Shown: positions 1 to 11,234, counted from the stretch's first letter. The stretch is 64,000 nt of DNA from Vibrio harveyi NBRC 15634 = ATCC 14126 = KCTC 12724 (GCF_001591145.1 NZ_BCUF01000016.1:1-64000), one strand, 5' to 3'. Notes: generated from the letters alone by a model not told the origin. Program-made: numbers and translations.

Positions 1-25
1 GGTTACTTGGGTATATATAAATACA

Positions 26-52
26 ATAAAGGCTCCACGCAGGAGCCTTTAA
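26..52 (-). terminator. Rho-independent terminator of the hut operon
   Basis: A 9-bp perfect stem (AAAGGCTCC / GGAGCCTTT) with a 5-base loop lies just past the hutH stop. On the minus strand it is followed by a T-rich stretch. It fits the end of the whole hut transcript. Confidence 0.8.
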
Positions 53-71
53 AGTCATCACTCATTATGTA

Positions 72-1616
72 TTAATGCACGCTTGGTAGTAAGCTTTCTG
101 GCATTAATGCGTTGTGCAGAGCGAGCTTGAGTAGTGCATTGGCTTGCTCGATATCTGGCGCGAAGTAGCGGTCTTTATCGTAGAACGACACTTTCTCACG
201 CAGCATTTGCTTGGCAATTTCGATACGCTCTGAAGATTTGTTTGGTGCACGGAAATCTAGCCCTTGAGCAGCTGACAAGTATTCAACCGCCAAAATGCCA
301 CGTGTATTCTCTCCCATTTCCTTTAAACGACGAGCAGCAAAAGTAGCCATCGAAACGTGATCTTCTTGGTTTGCGGATGTTGGCAAACTATCGACAGAAG
401 CTGGGTGAGCCAATGTTTTGTTTTCACTTGCCAATGCTGCCGACGTCACCTGAGCAATCATAAAGCCGGAGTTCACGCCGCCATTGTCGACTAAGAAGGG
501 AGGAAGCTTAGATAGAGCGCTATCTATAAGTAGTGCCATGCGTCGCTCAGACAGGCTACCAATTTCAGCAATCGCAAGTGCAAGGTTATCCGCCGCCATA
601 GCGACTGGCTCTGCATGGAAGTTACCGCCGGAGATGATGTCATCATCTTCCGCAAAGACCAACGGGTTATCCGACACAGAGTTGGCCTCCACTTGTAGAA
701 TGTCTGCTGCATTGCGAATTTGCTGCAAACAAGCTCCCATTACTTGAGGTTGGCAACGCAGTGAATAAGGATCTTGTACCTTCTCACAGTTGGTATGAGA
801 TTCACCAATCTCGCTGGTCGCCTCTAACAGGTGGCGGTACGCCAAGGCGGCATCCATTTGGCTACGATGACCACGAACACGATGGATACGTGGGTCGAAC
901 GGACGACGACTGCCTAAAGCCGCTTCTACTGACATCGCACCACAAACCGTCGCTGATGAGAACAGGTCCTCGGTAATGAACAAACCTTCTAGTGCAAATG
1001 CTGTTGACGCTTGAGTACCATTAAGCAGTGCTAACCCTTCTTTTGGAGCAAGAGTGATTGGCTCAAGACCGGCGATTTGCAGTGCTTCTAGACCTGCAAT
1101 CACTTTGCCATTATGGCGAGCTTGACCTTCACCAAGAAGAACCGTACTCATATGAGCTAATGGTGCTAAGTCACCAGATGCGCCTACAGAGCCCTTCTGA
1201 GGGACGCATGGGTAGACCTGAGCATTCACCAAATCAATCAACATGTTGATGACTTTTAAACGTAAGCCAGAGAAGCCACGGGCGAGGCTGTTGATCTTTA
1301 ATACCATCATCAAACGAACGGTTTCGTCTGACATGAACTTGCCGATACCAGCCGCATGAGAAAGCACGATACTGCGCTGCAGTGTTTCCAAATCTTCTGG
1401 TGCAATGCGTGTATTTGCTAGCAAACCGAAGCCGGTGTTAATGCCGTAAACCGTCCGGTCTTCTGCAATCACTCGATCGACCACTTGAGTGCTTTCTTCT
1501 ATTGCTGGAATCGCGTTTGGATCCAGAGTAAGGTTTACGGGTGAGCGGCTCACTTGGCGTAGTTCGTTTAAGCTAATATGACCTGGCTTTAGCGTTAAAT
1601 TGAGCATGTCTTTCAT
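72..1616 (-). CDS. hutH: Histidine ammonia-lyase HutH
   Basis: Deaminates L-histidine to trans-urocanate, the first step of histidine catabolism, in the cytosol. The 514-residue length is normal for the family. The Ala-Ser-Gly triad that cyclises into the MIO electrophile is at residues 146-148 in the context [14 protein letters not shown]. The family also shows the conserved YGINTGFG segment near residue 57. It is the last gene of the minus-strand hut operon, 2 bases after the hutU stop, so translation is probably coupled. Met4 is an alternative start; the first ATG was kept because it follows an AAGTAAGG-like ribosome site. Confidence 0.97.
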   Translation of the reverse strand: MKDMLNLTLKPGHISLNELRQVSRSPVNLTLDPNAIPAIEESTQVVDRVIAEDRTVYGINTGFGLLANTRIAPEDLETLQRSIVLSHAAGIGKFMSDETVRLMMVLKINSLARGFSGLRLKVINMLIDLVNAQVYPCVPQKGSVGASGDLAPLAHMSTVLLGEGQARHNGKVIAGLEALQIAGLEPITLAPKEGLALLNGTQASTAFALEGLFITEDLFSSATVCGAMSVEAALGSRRPFDPRIHRVRGHRSQMDAALAYRHLLEATSEIGESHTNCEKVQDPYSLRCQPQVMGACLQQIRNAADILQVEANSVSDNPLVFAEDDDIISGGNFHAEPVAMAADNLALAIAEIGSLSERRMALLIDSALSKLPPFLVDNGGVNSGFMIAQVTSAALASENKTLAHPASVDSLPTSANQEDHVSMATFAARRLKEMGENTRGILAVEYLSAAQGLDFRAPNKSSERIEIAKQMLREKVSFYDKDRYFAPDIEQANALLKLALHNALMPESLLPSVH

Positions 1617-1618
1617 CC

Positions 1619-3316
1619 TTACTTCAGCTTTTTCAGTTCTTCATTGAGCATTGGCAAATCCAGTTTTTGCTCAGCTGCACATTGTTTTGCGATGTCGTAT
1701 CCTGCATCAGCGTGACGCATAACCCCCGTTGCTGGGTCATTATGTAGAACACGTGCAATGCGCTCCGACGCGTCATCACTGCCGTCACAACAAATCACCA
1801 TGCCAGAGTGTTGTGAGAAGCCCATACCTACGCCACCACCATGGTGAAGAGATACCCATGTCGCACCCCCTGCGGTATTCAGCAATGCGTTTAGTAGTGG
1901 CCAGTCTGAAACGGCGTCTGAGCCATCCATCATGCCTTCGGTTTCACGGTTCGGGCTTGCTACAGACCCTGAGTCTAGATGGTCACGACCAATGACGACA
2001 GGGGCTTTGAGCTCACCGTTTTTCACCATTTCATTAAAGGCTTGACCTAAACGTTCTCGATCTTTCAAACCAACCCAGCAGATACGTGCTGGTAGACCTT
2101 GGAACTGAATGCGTTCGCGTGCCATGTCTAGCCAGTTATGTAGATGTGGGTTATCCGGGATCAGCTCTTTCACTTTTTGGTCGGTTTTGTAGATGTCCTC
2201 TGGGTCTCCAGATAATGCTGCCCAGCGGAACGGTCCGATGCCTTCACAGAATAACGGGCGAATGTAAGCCGGTACAAAGCCAGGGAAGTCAAACGCGTTC
2301 TCAATGCCTTCTTCTAAAGCCATTTGACGGATGTTATTTCCGTAATCGAGCGTTGCCGCGCCTCGGTTTTGAAGCTCCAACATAGCTTTCACTTGAATCG
2401 CCATCGACTGTTTGGCTGCTTTAACTACGCTCGCTTCATCTTGTAAACGCATGTCTGCTGCATGTGACATGCTCCAACCTTGAGGTAAGTAACCATTCAA
2501 TGGATCGTGCGCAGAGGTTTGGTCTGTTACTACGTCTGGTGTGATGTTACGTTCTACAAGCTCTGGGAAGATATCTGCTGCATTGCCCAGTAGACCAACT
2601 GAAATTGGTGCGTCAGATTCTTTGATCATCGCTAGTGCCTCATCCAAAGACGTTGCTTTTTTGTCAACATAACCGGTACGTAGGCGGTAATCGATGCGTG
2701 ATTCGTCACACTCGACCGCAATCATGGAAAAGCCAGCCATGGTGCCAGCAAGAGGTTGAGCACCACCCATGCCACCAAGGCCCCCAGTTAAGATCCAGCG
2801 ACCTTTGGCATCACCCTTAAAGTGCTTTTTCGCCACAGACACAAAGGTCTCATAAGTACCTTGAACAATGCCTTGTGAGCCAATGTAAATCCAGCTGCCT
2901 GCGGTCATTTGACCGTACATCATCAAGCCTTCTTTATCGAGCTCATTGAAGTGTTCCCAATTCGCCCAATGTGGCACTAAGTTTGAGTTCGCAATCAGCA
3001 CGCGCGGCGCGTTTTTATGCGTCGGAAAAACGCCGACAGGTTTGCCTGATTGGACGAGTAAAGTTTGGTCATCGTCGAGTCTTTCTAACACTTCAACAAT
3101 CTTATCGAAGCATTCCCAATTTCGTGCTGCTCGACCAATACCACCATAAACGACAAGCGAGTGAGGGTGCTCGGCTACATCTGGATCAAGGTTGTTCATC
3201 AGCATACGAAGTGGCGCTTCCGTTAGCCAAGATTTGGCGCGCAGTTGTGTACCGTGTGGAGCACGAATTGTTCTGCTTGTATCAAGTCGTGGATCTTGTC
3301 CCTGGCGCTGTGTCAT
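1619..3316 (-). CDS. hutU: Urocanate hydratase HutU
   Basis: Hydrates urocanate to 4-imidazolone-5-propionate using tightly bound NAD+, the second step of the hut pathway. The 565-residue length matches the family (about 555). The glycine-rich [14 protein letters not shown] segment near residue 180 is the expected nucleotide-binding region, and the C-terminal region holds the conserved [21 protein letters not shown] motif. It is directly upstream of hutH. A 113-base gap separates it from hutG, the only sizeable gap among the four enzyme genes. Confidence 0.97.
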   Translation of the reverse strand: MTQRQGQDPRLDTSRTIRAPHGTQLRAKSWLTEAPLRMLMNNLDPDVAEHPHSLVVYGGIGRAARNWECFDKIVEVLERLDDDQTLLVQSGKPVGVFPTHKNAPRVLIANSNLVPHWANWEHFNELDKEGLMMYGQMTAGSWIYIGSQGIVQGTYETFVSVAKKHFKGDAKGRWILTGGLGGMGGAQPLAGTMAGFSMIAVECDESRIDYRLRTGYVDKKATSLDEALAMIKESDAPISVGLLGNAADIFPELVERNITPDVVTDQTSAHDPLNGYLPQGWSMSHAADMRLQDEASVVKAAKQSMAIQVKAMLELQNRGAATLDYGNNIRQMALEEGIENAFDFPGFVPAYIRPLFCEGIGPFRWAALSGDPEDIYKTDQKVKELIPDNPHLHNWLDMARERIQFQGLPARICWVGLKDRERLGQAFNEMVKNGELKAPVVIGRDHLDSGSVASPNRETEGMMDGSDAVSDWPLLNALLNTAGGATWVSLHHGGGVGMGFSQHSGMVICCDGSDDASERIARVLHNDPATGVMRHADAGYDIAKQCAAEQKLDLPMLNEELKKLK

Positions 3317-3429
3317 TTTAAGACTCCTTTAGTTTCACGTTTATATCCAAGTCTCTGCTTGGCTACTTCTCCTCAAATAACTTGGCATGAGAACTAACCA
3401 TTATTCGAGTTAAGTGTTATTGAATTCGG
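3317..3429. other. Intergenic gap between hutG and hutU
   Basis: This 113-base stretch interrupts an otherwise tightly packed operon. No strong terminator was seen. An internal promoter or an RNA-processing site would be plausible, but nothing clear was identified. Confidence 0.4.
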
Positions 3430-4443
3430 TTATTTGGGTTTATGGTCTTTCTCTGCCATGGCATTGGCAATATCCCAGCACAGACGTGCTGCCAATCGAG
3501 CCGTTTGGCTATCGACGTCATAAGTGGGGTTGTACTCTGCAATGTCTGCCAACATGAGTTTGTTCTTGTAATGCAGTATTCGATCGAGAAACGGTGCAAG
3601 GATGTCGTAGCTTACGCCTCTCGCTGCTGGCGCGCTTACCCCAGGTGCAGTTGCCGCTGGAAATACGTCCAAATCAATCGTCAGATAGAGATAATCACAG
3701 TCATCGATAAAGTGTTGGAGCTGGGTTAAATGATAGCTGTGGTTCATGTAACAAAGCTGATTATCCTCCACGTACCAGACGTTGAGTTGATCTGCTTTTT
3801 GAAAAAGAGCCTGAGTATTGCTGCTGCGGCTGACACCTATGCAGGCGTAATGAAATGCCCAATCGTTACGCTGACAAAAATGATGGATCTGATTGAATGG
3901 TGTACCAGAACTTGGCTTTACCTCTGCAATGGGGCTTTCAAAAGCGCGTAAGTCAAAGTGTGCATCGAAATTGATGATACCGATTTTTGGCTGCTTATCT
4001 GGGTGATGGGTTTTGAAGTATTTGGCCAATCCAGAAAATGAAGCCCACGCAATTTCGTGCCCTCCACCCAAGACGACGACAGGGCTATAGGGTAGGACTT
4101 GAGCAATAGTATGCGCGCACAGATTCTGAATTGACTCTAGTAAATCGTCTTCACAAACGACGGTTCCTATATCGTAAAGTGGCGCGTCCTGATGCCATGC
4201 AAGATTGGCTAAGGCACGACGGATTAAATCTGGTGACTTCTTCGCACCAATGCGACCTTTGTTACGCGCCACACCTGCGTCGGTAGCAAAGCCAAGTATT
4301 GAAACGCCTTCGCTTAAATGTGGTAGTTCTTCGGTAGAGATATTTTTGATCACGTGGTGGACACGCTTTCCTTGTTCTCCATCTTCGGCATCGTGACGAC
4401 CTTGCCAGTGAAAGGGTGGGTGATTTACATCGGATTGAGACAT
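3430..4443 (-). CDS. hutG: Formimidoylglutamase HutG
   Basis: Hydrolyses N-formimidoyl-L-glutamate to glutamate and formamide, the last step of the short hut route. It is an arginase/ureohydrolase-fold enzyme with a dinuclear Mn centre: the GGGHE, NFDAHFD and TIDLDVFP motifs carry the metal ligands. The start chosen is the ATG at 4443 (MSQSDVNH), giving 337 residues. It has a GGAGGG ribosome site inside the end of hutI and only one base separates it from the hutI stop. An upstream ATG at 4476 would add 11 residues overlapping hutI and is less likely. Confidence 0.93.
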   Translation of the reverse strand: MSQSDVNHPPFHWQGRHDAEDGEQGKRVHHVIKNISTEELPHLSEGVSILGFATDAGVARNKGRIGAKKSPDLIRRALANLAWHQDAPLYDIGTVVCEDDLLESIQNLCAHTIAQVLPYSPVVVLGGGHEIAWASFSGLAKYFKTHHPDKQPKIGIINFDAHFDLRAFESPIAEVKPSSGTPFNQIHHFCQRNDWAFHYACIGVSRSSNTQALFQKADQLNVWYVEDNQLCYMNHSYHLTQLQHFIDDCDYLYLTIDLDVFPAATAPGVSAPAARGVSYDILAPFLDRILHYKNKLMLADIAEYNPTYDVDSQTARLAARLCWDIANAMAEKDHKPK

Positions 4444-4444
4444 T

Positions 4445-5713
4445 TTAATGCCCTCCGTGGGAAACGTATTCACCATTCACTATACGACCTACTAAGCGTT
4501 TTGCCCCGACTTGATAGCTGAGGTCTGCTGGATGCTCGATATCCCAGATGGAGAAATCGGCGTCACAGCCAATATCAATGACGCCACGAGATTCTCCGTA
4601 ACCCAATGCTTTTGCAGCGTTTTGCGTAACACCACGCAATGCCTCTTGTGGTGTTAAACGGAAAAGTGTGCATGCCATGTTCATCATCAAGGTTAAATCG
4701 GCAAACGGGGATGTTCCTGGGTTGATGTCTGTTGCAATCGCCATTGGAACCTTGTGTTCTCTGAGTAAATCAATCGGTGGTAATTGGGTTTCACGTAGGA
4801 AGTAATACGCGCCGGGGAGCAGCGTCGCAACCGTTGGAGAGTTGGCTAAAGCTATTACGCCTTGTTCATCTAGGTATTCGATGTGATCGGCAGACAGACC
4901 ATTGTATTGAGCGGTTAAAGCGGTACCACCAAGCATAGAAAGCTGCTCAGTATGGCCTTTCACTCTTAACCCGTGTTGGGTAGCCGATTGAAAGACGCGT
5001 TCGGTTTGCTCTAAGTTAAAGCCTATCGATTCGCAAAACACATCGACGCTGGTGGCGAGATTTTCTTGAGCGACAAGAGGAATAATGTCGTCACAAATAT
5101 GCTGAATATAGTCGTCAGCGCAATCTTTATATTCTGGAGGAAGCGCATGAGCAGCGAGTAAGGTGGTTGTGATCTTAACCTTACGTTCATGTTCCAAGGC
5201 TTTGGCTGCACGTAGCATTTTTATTTCATCATCCAGAGTTAATCCATAACCGGATTTGACTTCAATCGACGTGACGCCGCTTGCAATCAAACCGTCAAGG
5301 CGTGGCAAAGCGAGCTCAATTAGTTGTTCTTTAGTTGCGGTTCGTGTGGCATGAACGGTAGAGAGAATACCGCCGCCTTGCTTGGCGATTGTTTCGTAAG
5401 GCACATCATTGAGGCGCATTTCAAATTCGTTGGCTCGATTACCCGCGTATACGAGGTGGGTGTGGCAATCTATTAACCCTGGCAGTAACAACCTGTTTTG
5501 AAGGTCAAGCGTTTGTTCGTAATGATCTGGATTCAGAATGGATTCGGTTTGTGCACTGTCTTTGCCTTTTTCTGTGGTACTGATGGCAACGATTTTTCCC
5601 GAACGAATGCCAACGCGGGCAGGAGGAGAAGGCAGGTAACCATGTTCTCCTTCTTGCATCGTGACTAAACGGGCGTTCTCAATCAACAGATCCATTCTTG
5701 TCGTTCCTTTCAA
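4445..5713 (-). CDS. hutI: Imidazolonepropionase HutI
   Basis: Opens the ring of 4-imidazolone-5-propionate to N-formimidoylglutamate, the third hut step. It is an amidohydrolase-superfamily protein of 422 residues with the metal-binding [12 protein letters not shown] motif, a later GHTEQ histidine, and the ATDINPGT segment that carries the catalytic Asp. A second start at Met7 (5695) matches the usual N-terminus (MDLLIEN) and cannot be excluded. It is the first enzyme gene after hutC, and its upstream gap contains a HutC-type palindrome. Confidence 0.96.
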   Translation of the reverse strand: MKGTTRMDLLIENARLVTMQEGEHGYLPSPPARVGIRSGKIVAISTTEKGKDSAQTESILNPDHYEQTLDLQNRLLLPGLIDCHTHLVYAGNRANEFEMRLNDVPYETIAKQGGGILSTVHATRTATKEQLIELALPRLDGLIASGVTSIEVKSGYGLTLDDEIKMLRAAKALEHERKVKITTTLLAAHALPPEYKDCADDYIQHICDDIIPLVAQENLATSVDVFCESIGFNLEQTERVFQSATQHGLRVKGHTEQLSMLGGTALTAQYNGLSADHIEYLDEQGVIALANSPTVATLLPGAYYFLRETQLPPIDLLREHKVPMAIATDINPGTSPFADLTLMMNMACTLFRLTPQEALRGVTQNAAKALGYGESRGVIDIGCDADFSIWDIEHPADLSYQVGAKRLVGRIVNGEYVSHGGH

Positions 5714-5728
5714 TTCGTATTCTTTAAA

Positions 5729-5738
5729 TGTATATACA
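5729..5738. promoter_or_regulatory. HutC-like operator palindrome upstream of hutI
   Basis: A perfect 10-bp palindrome, TGTATATACA, lies 16 bases before the hutI start. HutC repressors of the GntR family bind TGTATATACA-like palindromes, so this is a good operator candidate for hutIGUH. The assignment rests on the palindrome and its position. Confidence 0.6.
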
Positions 5739-5816
5739 AATAAATAGGAGAAAAAAGCATCACTGACAAGGCTAATGTTGCGGAAATGTGATCGAAACGA
5801 AGAAGTAACGTCCAGT

Positions 5817-6524
5817 TTATAACAGGATCTTAGAGCTTAATTTGTACTTGTTACCAGGGTGATACAGAAGGGCTGTACTGACCAGTTTATCTTGGCTCCA
5901 AGTCCGGCGATTGAGGAGTAAGCACGGTTCATTGGCTTGCATTTTCAGGTCTTGCTTAACGCGTCCATCCGGTATAATCGCTTCGACCGTATGCTCTATG
6001 GCGCTCAGTGGACAATTGTCTGATAGGTATTGGTTTGGCGTCTTACAAGTGAAGTCTTGTTGTAGATAATTTGGCGCATATTGGCTGTTGACCCAACGCA
6101 ATTCAAGTTGAATCGGGTTGTTATCTTCAAAGTGTATGATTTCACTATAAAATACTGTTGTGCCTAACATCACGCCAAGCTTGGTTGCAATAGCGTCATC
6201 GGCTTTTATAGCGATTTGTTGTAACACTGCGCTGCGGTGTTCTCGTCCGCGATTACTGATTTCATCGGCAATATTGCGAATGTCTAAAAGGGGCGATTCT
6301 GACTTCTCCGCCGGATCACAAACAAAAGTCCCAAGGCGAGGGCGACGTTGCAGTTTCCCCTCGTTGACTAAGTCCCGAATGGCTTTGTTGACGGTCATTC
6401 GACTCACACCAAACTGCTCAGTCAACTCGATCTCTGTCGCAATACGATGCCCAACTATCCACTCTCCCGAGTCAATTTTATCGAGGATGAATTGCTTGAT
6501 TTGCATGTAGAGTGGCGCAGACAT
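5817..6524 (-). CDS. hutC: Histidine utilization repressor HutC (GntR family)
   Basis: Represses the hut genes until urocanate binds. The N-terminal 70 residues form a GntR winged helix, with ELTEQFGVSRMTVNKAIRDL as the recognition-helix region. The rest is a UTRA ligand domain. The 235-residue length is typical. It precedes hutI on the same strand, 103 bases away, and both its own upstream region and the gap to hutI contain HutC-like palindromes, suggesting autoregulation. Confidence 0.94.
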   Translation of the reverse strand: MSAPLYMQIKQFILDKIDSGEWIVGHRIATEIELTEQFGVSRMTVNKAIRDLVNEGKLQRRPRLGTFVCDPAEKSESPLLDIRNIADEISNRGREHRSAVLQQIAIKADDAIATKLGVMLGTTVFYSEIIHFEDNNPIQLELRWVNSQYAPNYLQQDFTCKTPNQYLSDNCPLSAIEHTVEAIIPDGRVKQDLKMQANEPCLLLNRRTWSQDKLVSTALLYHPGNKYKLSSKILL

Positions 6525-6543
6525 AAAGATTTCCTTTTAATTG

Positions 6544-6557
6544 ACTATACAAATAGT
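6544..6557. promoter_or_regulatory. Putative HutC site upstream of hutC
   Basis: ACTATACAAATAGT is an inverted repeat with 5-bp arms about 20 bases upstream of the hutC start. It shares the TATACAA core with the palindrome in front of hutI. Autoregulation by HutC is the likely meaning; this is inference. Confidence 0.4.
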
Positions 6558-6717
6558 GCGTAATCTATGGACAAATTGCAAACAAACATACCTATTTTGT
6601 GCAGTGATAAAAGGAATTAGTCCGCATTCTTGTCGTCTATTACTTGCAGGAGTTTCTGCAGTTGTGTAAACAGAGACTTATCAAAACAATGAAAATAGAC
6701 AGTCACAAAGGAATCGC

Positions 6718-7461
6718 ATGTTTAAAAAACTCAAAGCGTCGCTTGGGATCGGCTCAGCTAAAGTCGATACGATCTTAGATGAAATGAGCGTGTACCAAGG
6801 GGCAACACTGCGCGGTCATGTTCAAATCAAAGGTGGTGACGTAGAGCAACAAATTGATGCCATTACCATCAAGCTCAATACCGAAATGAAAGTGGAAGTG
6901 GATGACAGTATCAGTTACCAAACTTTCACGATAGACCAACTTAAAGCGGTCGAACCGTTTGTCATTCAACCGAATGAAGAAAAACAAGTGCCATTCGAGC
7001 TCAAACTTCATGACGAAACACCAATCACAGCTGTGAGTGCACAGAAAAATCAATGCCATGTTTGGGTAGAAACTACGCTAGATATTGGCTTTGCGATTGA
7101 CCCGCGTGATAGAGATTACATCGAGGTTAAGCCGTTACCAGTCGCTTCGCGTGTAATCCAAGCCATCGAACAAGCGGGTTTTACTATGGTGAAAGCAGAT
7201 GTCGAGAAAGGCTTCTTGCGTGGCAATACGTTCTCTTCACGCTCGGGTATCTATCAAGAACTGGAATTTCGTAATAACGGTTTTGTGTCAACTAAAGAGA
7301 TCGAACTCTCATTTATCCTAGATGGTGGGATTATCCACTGTTTAGCAGAGATCGACCGTTCATTTAGTATGTCAGGCGATCAATACCGTTCCTTCTCGTT
7401 ACCGATTGGAGCTTCTGATTCAGAAGTTGCGGCAGCAGTTGCGCCGACATTGAATCTGTAA
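6718..7461 (+). CDS. Spo0M-like arrestin-fold protein
   Basis: A 247-residue protein of the sporulation-control Spo0M family, which has an arrestin-like beta-sandwich fold. The opening residues MFKKLKASLGIGSAKVDTIL, followed by GATLRGHVQIKGG, are typical of the family. Despite the name, such proteins occur in many non-sporulating bacteria and their function there is unclear. An AAAGGAATCGC ribosome site precedes the ATG. It stands alone, divergent from hutC, and its stop is 4 bases from the convergent downstream gene. Confidence 0.85.
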   Translation: MFKKLKASLGIGSAKVDTILDEMSVYQGATLRGHVQIKGGDVEQQIDAITIKLNTEMKVEVDDSISYQTFTIDQLKAVEPFVIQPNEEKQVPFELKLHDETPITAVSAQKNQCHVWVETTLDIGFAIDPRDRDYIEVKPLPVASRVIQAIEQAGFTMVKADVEKGFLRGNTFSSRSGIYQELEFRNNGFVSTKEIELSFILDGGIIHCLAEIDRSFSMSGDQYRSFSLPIGASDSEVAAAVAPTLNL

Positions 7462-7465
7462 ACAT

Positions 7466-8455
7466 CTAACTTTCCGTTTCTGGAACGAATAGGTACCGAT
7501 ATCCAAAAGTGAAGGCGATATCGGTACTGTTATCCATGTTTCTCGCATTCTCAATCGCCATGATTTCAATGGCAGAGTTCTCCATCAAATAGCGATAACC
7601 AATAACAAACTCATTCGATGCGTCAGCAAACTCGCTTGGACCTTCAGTGGAGCCCTGATACCAATGATATTCAAGGATAAAGTGGTGATTGTTGCTTAAC
7701 GCATAACGATATCCGCCAGCAAGCGCTGCCGTGTTGTGCCGGTATGGGAAGTCAACAAGCGCTCGATCACTATTTCGAAACGTCATCCCCGCCATGGAAT
7801 AGAATACATTGGCTGCATTGAGTCGGTAGCTGTAGTTAATTTGTACTCCTTGCTCAAAACTGCTTCCTTTAAAGGAGCCGTGAGCGACATCGTTATAGTA
7901 GAGACTACCACCGACAGATAAACCATGATGTTCATTTTGTATTATTTGGTATTGGATATACGTTGAGAGGTTGTTTGCCAGTGTTTCACCTTCAAAATCC
8001 TCTATTAAAATGTCGTACTCGGGCATCGACATATAAAAGCGGTTCTTGTCGACTTCATCTCGCCCATTTTGTCCGATACCAAATAGGTCGTGAAAGCTTT
8101 CGGTCAGTCCATCTAAATGGTTGTCTGCAGCAAAGACCCAACGATAGTTCAGTTCCCATTGCCACTGGTCATTGATTTGCCATTTTCCACCGAGTTCAAG
8201 TTGGTTGTGATAGTAATCGAGAGAATAATCGCTTGTGTGAGCCCAGACACTTGCGATGGTGCCCGAACCATATGCTTCAACGTAGCCGGAAGGAAGACTA
8301 TACCCAGAGCGAAGTACGTTAGTATGACTGACCACTTGTATTGGAGATTGCGCATAAGAGCGCAGTGGACCATACAAATCGGATGCGCTGAACGCTGGGG
8401 TACTTAGAAACAAGGCGCAACTCAAAAGAGTAGGTTGCCATCTTAAATCCATCAT
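7466..8455 (-). CDS. DUF3187-type outer-membrane protein
   Basis: A 329-residue exported protein with a signal peptide ending near residue 23 (STPAFSA). Many alternating aromatic/polar strands, and an end in a beta-strand rather than a charged tail, suggest an outer-membrane beta-barrel. The mature N-terminus (DLYGPLRSYAQSPIQ) resembles the DUF3187 family, which is of unknown function. It is probably monocistronic, as the neighbours are convergent (Spo0M-like) and divergent (thrS). A start at Met2 is equally possible. Confidence 0.72.
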   Translation of the reverse strand: MMDLRWQPTLLSCALFLSTPAFSASDLYGPLRSYAQSPIQVVSHTNVLRSGYSLPSGYVEAYGSGTIASVWAHTSDYSLDYYHNQLELGGKWQINDQWQWELNYRWVFAADNHLDGLTESFHDLFGIGQNGRDEVDKNRFYMSMPEYDILIEDFEGETLANNLSTYIQYQIIQNEHHGLSVGGSLYYNDVAHGSFKGSSFEQGVQINYSYRLNAANVFYSMAGMTFRNSDRALVDFPYRHNTAALAGGYRYALSNNHHFILEYHWYQGSTEGPSEFADASNEFVIGYRYLMENSAIEIMAIENARNMDNSTDIAFTFGYRYLFVPETES

Positions 8456-8600
8456 GATGAAAGCCTAAAATGAGATTACTCAATAAATTAACTATAGTGT
8501 CTTCATGTTTTGAATGCTGTTCAATTGCAATAATTATACAATTTGGGCTTAGTGTTGAATTGGTAGTAATGAAGTTTAGATGACATTTTGAAATCGCTCT

Positions 8601-8629
8601 TTGCATTCTAAATGTGAGCTAGGTACAAT
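8601..8629 (+). promoter_or_regulatory. Sigma-70 promoter of thrS
   Basis: TTGCAT, 17 bases, then TACAAT form a good -35/-10 pair. Transcription would start near 8636, giving a leader of about 115 nt before thrS. Confidence 0.65.
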
Positions 8630-8637
8630 CCTCGTTC

Positions 8638-8679
8638 TGATGAAGGTCCGGTATTCGTGTTACCGAGCGACCGTCATCA
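8638..8679 (+). promoter_or_regulatory. thrS translational operator mimicking the tRNA-Thr anticodon arm
   Basis: The leader folds into a hairpin. The outer stem 8638-8648/8669-8679 has one A-G mismatch, and the inner stem CGGTA/TACCG (8649-8653/8661-8665) closes a 7-base loop TTCGTGT. The third to fifth loop bases are CGT, a threonine anticodon, in the position an anticodon would occupy. In E. coli, threonyl-tRNA synthetase binds a comparable hairpin on its own mRNA and blocks translation. The same autoregulation is inferred here. Confidence 0.75.
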
Positions 8680-8750
8680 ACTTTCGAAATATCTTCTAAT
8701 TTGAATAACATGTGTTGCTTGGTGTGCAACACCACTGTAAAGGACATAGC

Positions 8751-10679
8751 ATGCCTATTATTACTCTTCCTGACGGCAGTCAGCGTCAATTTGACAACCC
8801 AGTTTCTACTATGGAAGTTGCGCAATCGATCGGTCCTGGTCTTGCAAAAGCAACTATCGCTGGTCGTGTAAATGGTAACCGCGTAGATGCGTGTGACCTA
8901 ATTGAAGAAGACGCAAGCCTAGAGATCATCACAGTTAAAGATGAAGTGGACGGTCTAGAAATCGTTCGTCACTCTTGTGCTCACCTTCTTGGTCACGCTC
9001 TTAAGCAGCTTTACCCTCAAGCTAAAATGGCGATTGGTCCAACAATCGACAACGGCTTCTACTACGACATCGACCTAGACGAGTCTCTAACGCAAGACGA
9101 TCTTGAAAAGATTGAAAAGCGTATGAAAGAGCTAGCGAAAACCAAGTACGAAGTGGTTAAGAAAAAAGTAAGCTGGCAGGAAGCACGTGATACGTTTGAA
9201 TCACGTGAAGAACCATACAAAGTGGAAATCCTAGACGAAAACGTATCTCGTGATGATCGTCCAGGTCTTTACCACCATGAAGAATACATCGACATGTGTC
9301 GTGGTCCACACGTACCTAACATGAGCTTCTGTCAACATTTCACACTATTAAATGTGGCAGGCGCATACTGGCGTGGTAACAGCGACAACAAAATGCTTCA
9401 ACGTATCTACGGTACAGCTTTCCACGATAAGAAAGCTCTGAAAGCGCACCTAACTCGCCTAGAAGAAGCGGCGAAGCGCGACCATCGTAAGATTGGTAAG
9501 CAACTAGACCTATTCCACATGCAGCAAGAAGCACCGGGTATGGTGTTCTGGCATCACAATGGTTGGTCTATCTTCCGTGATCTAGAAGTATTCATTCGCG
9601 CTAAGCTAGATGAGTACGGTTACCAAGAAGTAAAAGGTCCGCTAATGATGGACCGAGTTCTTTGGGAACGCTCTGGTCACTGGGACAAATACGCTGATGC
9701 GATGTTCACAACTTCTTCTGAAAACCGTGAATACGCGATTAAGCCAATGAACTGTCCAGGTCACGTACAGATCTTTAACCAAGGTCTAAAATCGTACCGT
9801 GACCTACCGCTACGTATGGCTGAGTTCGGCTCATGTCACCGTAACGAACCATCTGGTGCACTACACGGTATTATGCGTGTACGTGGCTTTACTCAGGATG
9901 ACGCTCACATTTTCTGTACTGAGAGCCAAATTCAAGAAGAAGTAACAAACTGTATCAAGATGGTGTACGATACGTACCAAACATTTGGTTTCGACAACAT
10001 CGTAGTGAAACTGTCTACTCGTCCAGAAAAACGTGTAGGTTCAGACGAAATCTGGGATCAATCTGAAGAAGCATTGAAACAGTCTCTTGAATCGATGGAA
10101 ATCCCATACGAAATTCAAGAAGGTGAGGGTGCGTTCTACGGTCCTAAGATTGAATTCACGCTATACGACTGTCTAGACCGTGCGTGGCAGTGTGGTACTG
10201 TTCAGTTAGACTTCAACCTACCAGGTCGCCTAGGTGCAACTTACGTAGGTGAAAACAATGAACGTCTTGTACCGGTAATGATTCACCGTGCAATTCTAGG
10301 TTCACTAGAGCGTTTCATTGGTATCCTTATCGAAGAATATGCTGGTTTCTTCCCAACTTGGTTGGCGCCAGAACAGGCAATTCTTATGAACATTACTGAT
10401 AAACAGTCAGATTATGTTCAGGAAGTAGTACAAAAACTACAAAAAAGTGGAATTAGAGCTAAAGCGGACTTGAGAAATGAGAAGATTGGCTTTAAAATCC
10501 GCGAACACACTTTGAAGCGTGTACCGTATATGCTTGTTGTCGGTGACCAAGAGATGGAAGCAGGCGAAATCGCAGTACGTACTCGTAAAGGTAAAGATCT
10601 CGGTAAATTTAAAGTGGATGACTTTATCGCATACATCCAAGACGAGATCTCTAGCCGTAAGCTCAATCTGGAGGAATAA
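8751..10679 (+). CDS. thrS: Threonyl-tRNA synthetase
   Basis: Charges tRNA-Thr with threonine. A class II synthetase of 642 residues from the ATG at 8751 (MPIITLPDG). An in-frame GTG at 8712 would add 13 residues but lacks support, while AAGGAC sits 8 bases before the chosen ATG. Domains in order: an N-terminal TGS domain (about 1-60), an editing domain with the [11 protein letters not shown] zinc/editing motif (about 72-80), the class II catalytic core (KPMNCPGHV) and the C-terminal anticodon-binding domain. It is the first gene of the thrS-infC-rpmI-rplT block. The codon bias is that of a highly expressed gene. Confidence 0.98.
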   Translation: MPIITLPDGSQRQFDNPVSTMEVAQSIGPGLAKATIAGRVNGNRVDACDLIEEDASLEIITVKDEVDGLEIVRHSCAHLLGHALKQLYPQAKMAIGPTIDNGFYYDIDLDESLTQDDLEKIEKRMKELAKTKYEVVKKKVSWQEARDTFESREEPYKVEILDENVSRDDRPGLYHHEEYIDMCRGPHVPNMSFCQHFTLLNVAGAYWRGNSDNKMLQRIYGTAFHDKKALKAHLTRLEEAAKRDHRKIGKQLDLFHMQQEAPGMVFWHHNGWSIFRDLEVFIRAKLDEYGYQEVKGPLMMDRVLWERSGHWDKYADAMFTTSSENREYAIKPMNCPGHVQIFNQGLKSYRDLPLRMAEFGSCHRNEPSGALHGIMRVRGFTQDDAHIFCTESQIQEEVTNCIKMVYDTYQTFGFDNIVVKLSTRPEKRVGSDEIWDQSEEALKQSLESMEIPYEIQEGEGAFYGPKIEFTLYDCLDRAWQCGTVQLDFNLPGRLGATYVGENNERLVPVMIHRAILGSLERFIGILIEEYAGFFPTWLAPEQAILMNITDKQSDYVQEVVQKLQKSGIRAKADLRNEKIGFKIREHTLKRVPYMLVVGDQEMEAGEIAVRTRKGKDLGKFKVDDFIAYIQDEISSRKLNLEE

Positions 10680-10682
10680 GCT

Positions 10683-11234
10683 ATTAAAGGCGGAAGACGC
10701 GGCCAACAGCCGGTAAAACAAAACCCACACCGTATGAACGGTGAAATTCGTGGCGTTCGTGAAGTTCGACTAACTGGCGCTGACGGTGAATCAGTTGGTG
10801 TTGTATCGATTCAAGAAGCGATCGCAGCTGCTGAAGAAGCAGGCATGGATCTTGTGGAGATCAGTCCTAACGCTGAGCCGCCAGTCTGTCGTGTTATGGA
10901 CTACGGCAAATTCCTCTTTGAAAAGAGCAAATCTGCTAAAGAGCAGAAGAAAAAGCAAAAACAGGTTCAGATTAAGGAAGTAAAATTCCGTCCTGGAACT
11001 GATATTGGAGACTATCAGGTAAAACTACGCAACCTGACGCGTTTCCTTGAAGAAGGCAACAAAGTGAAGGTAACAATTCGCTTCCGTGGCCGAGAAATGG
11101 CACACCAAGACATCGGTGTTGACGTTCTTCATCGCTTGAAAGAAGACACTGTAGACTTTGCTGTAGTGGAATCTTTCCCAAGTAAGATCGAAGGCCGTCA
11201 GATGATCATGGTTCTTGCCCCTAAAAAGAAGTAA
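10683..11234 (+). CDS. infC: Translation initiation factor IF-3 (ATT start)
   Basis: Binds the 30S subunit, enforces correct start-codon choice and prevents premature 50S joining. Translated from ATT at 10683 it gives 183 residues beginning with [16 protein letters not shown] after the initiator, the known IF-3 N-terminus. The first in-frame ATG (10734) would lose 17 conserved residues. A GGAGG site at 10669-10673 lies within the last codons of thrS, whose stop is 4 bases before the ATT. ATT initiation is the basis of IF-3 autoregulation in E. coli and is preserved here. Confidence 0.96.
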   Translation: MKGGRRGQQPVKQNPHRMNGEIRGVREVRLTGADGESVGVVSIQEAIAAAEEAGMDLVEISPNAEPPVCRVMDYGKFLFEKSKSAKEQKKKQKQVQIKEVKFRPGTDIGDYQVKLRNLTRFLEEGNKVKVTIRFRGREMAHQDIGVDVLHRLKEDTVDFAVVESFPSKIEGRQMIMVLAPKKK

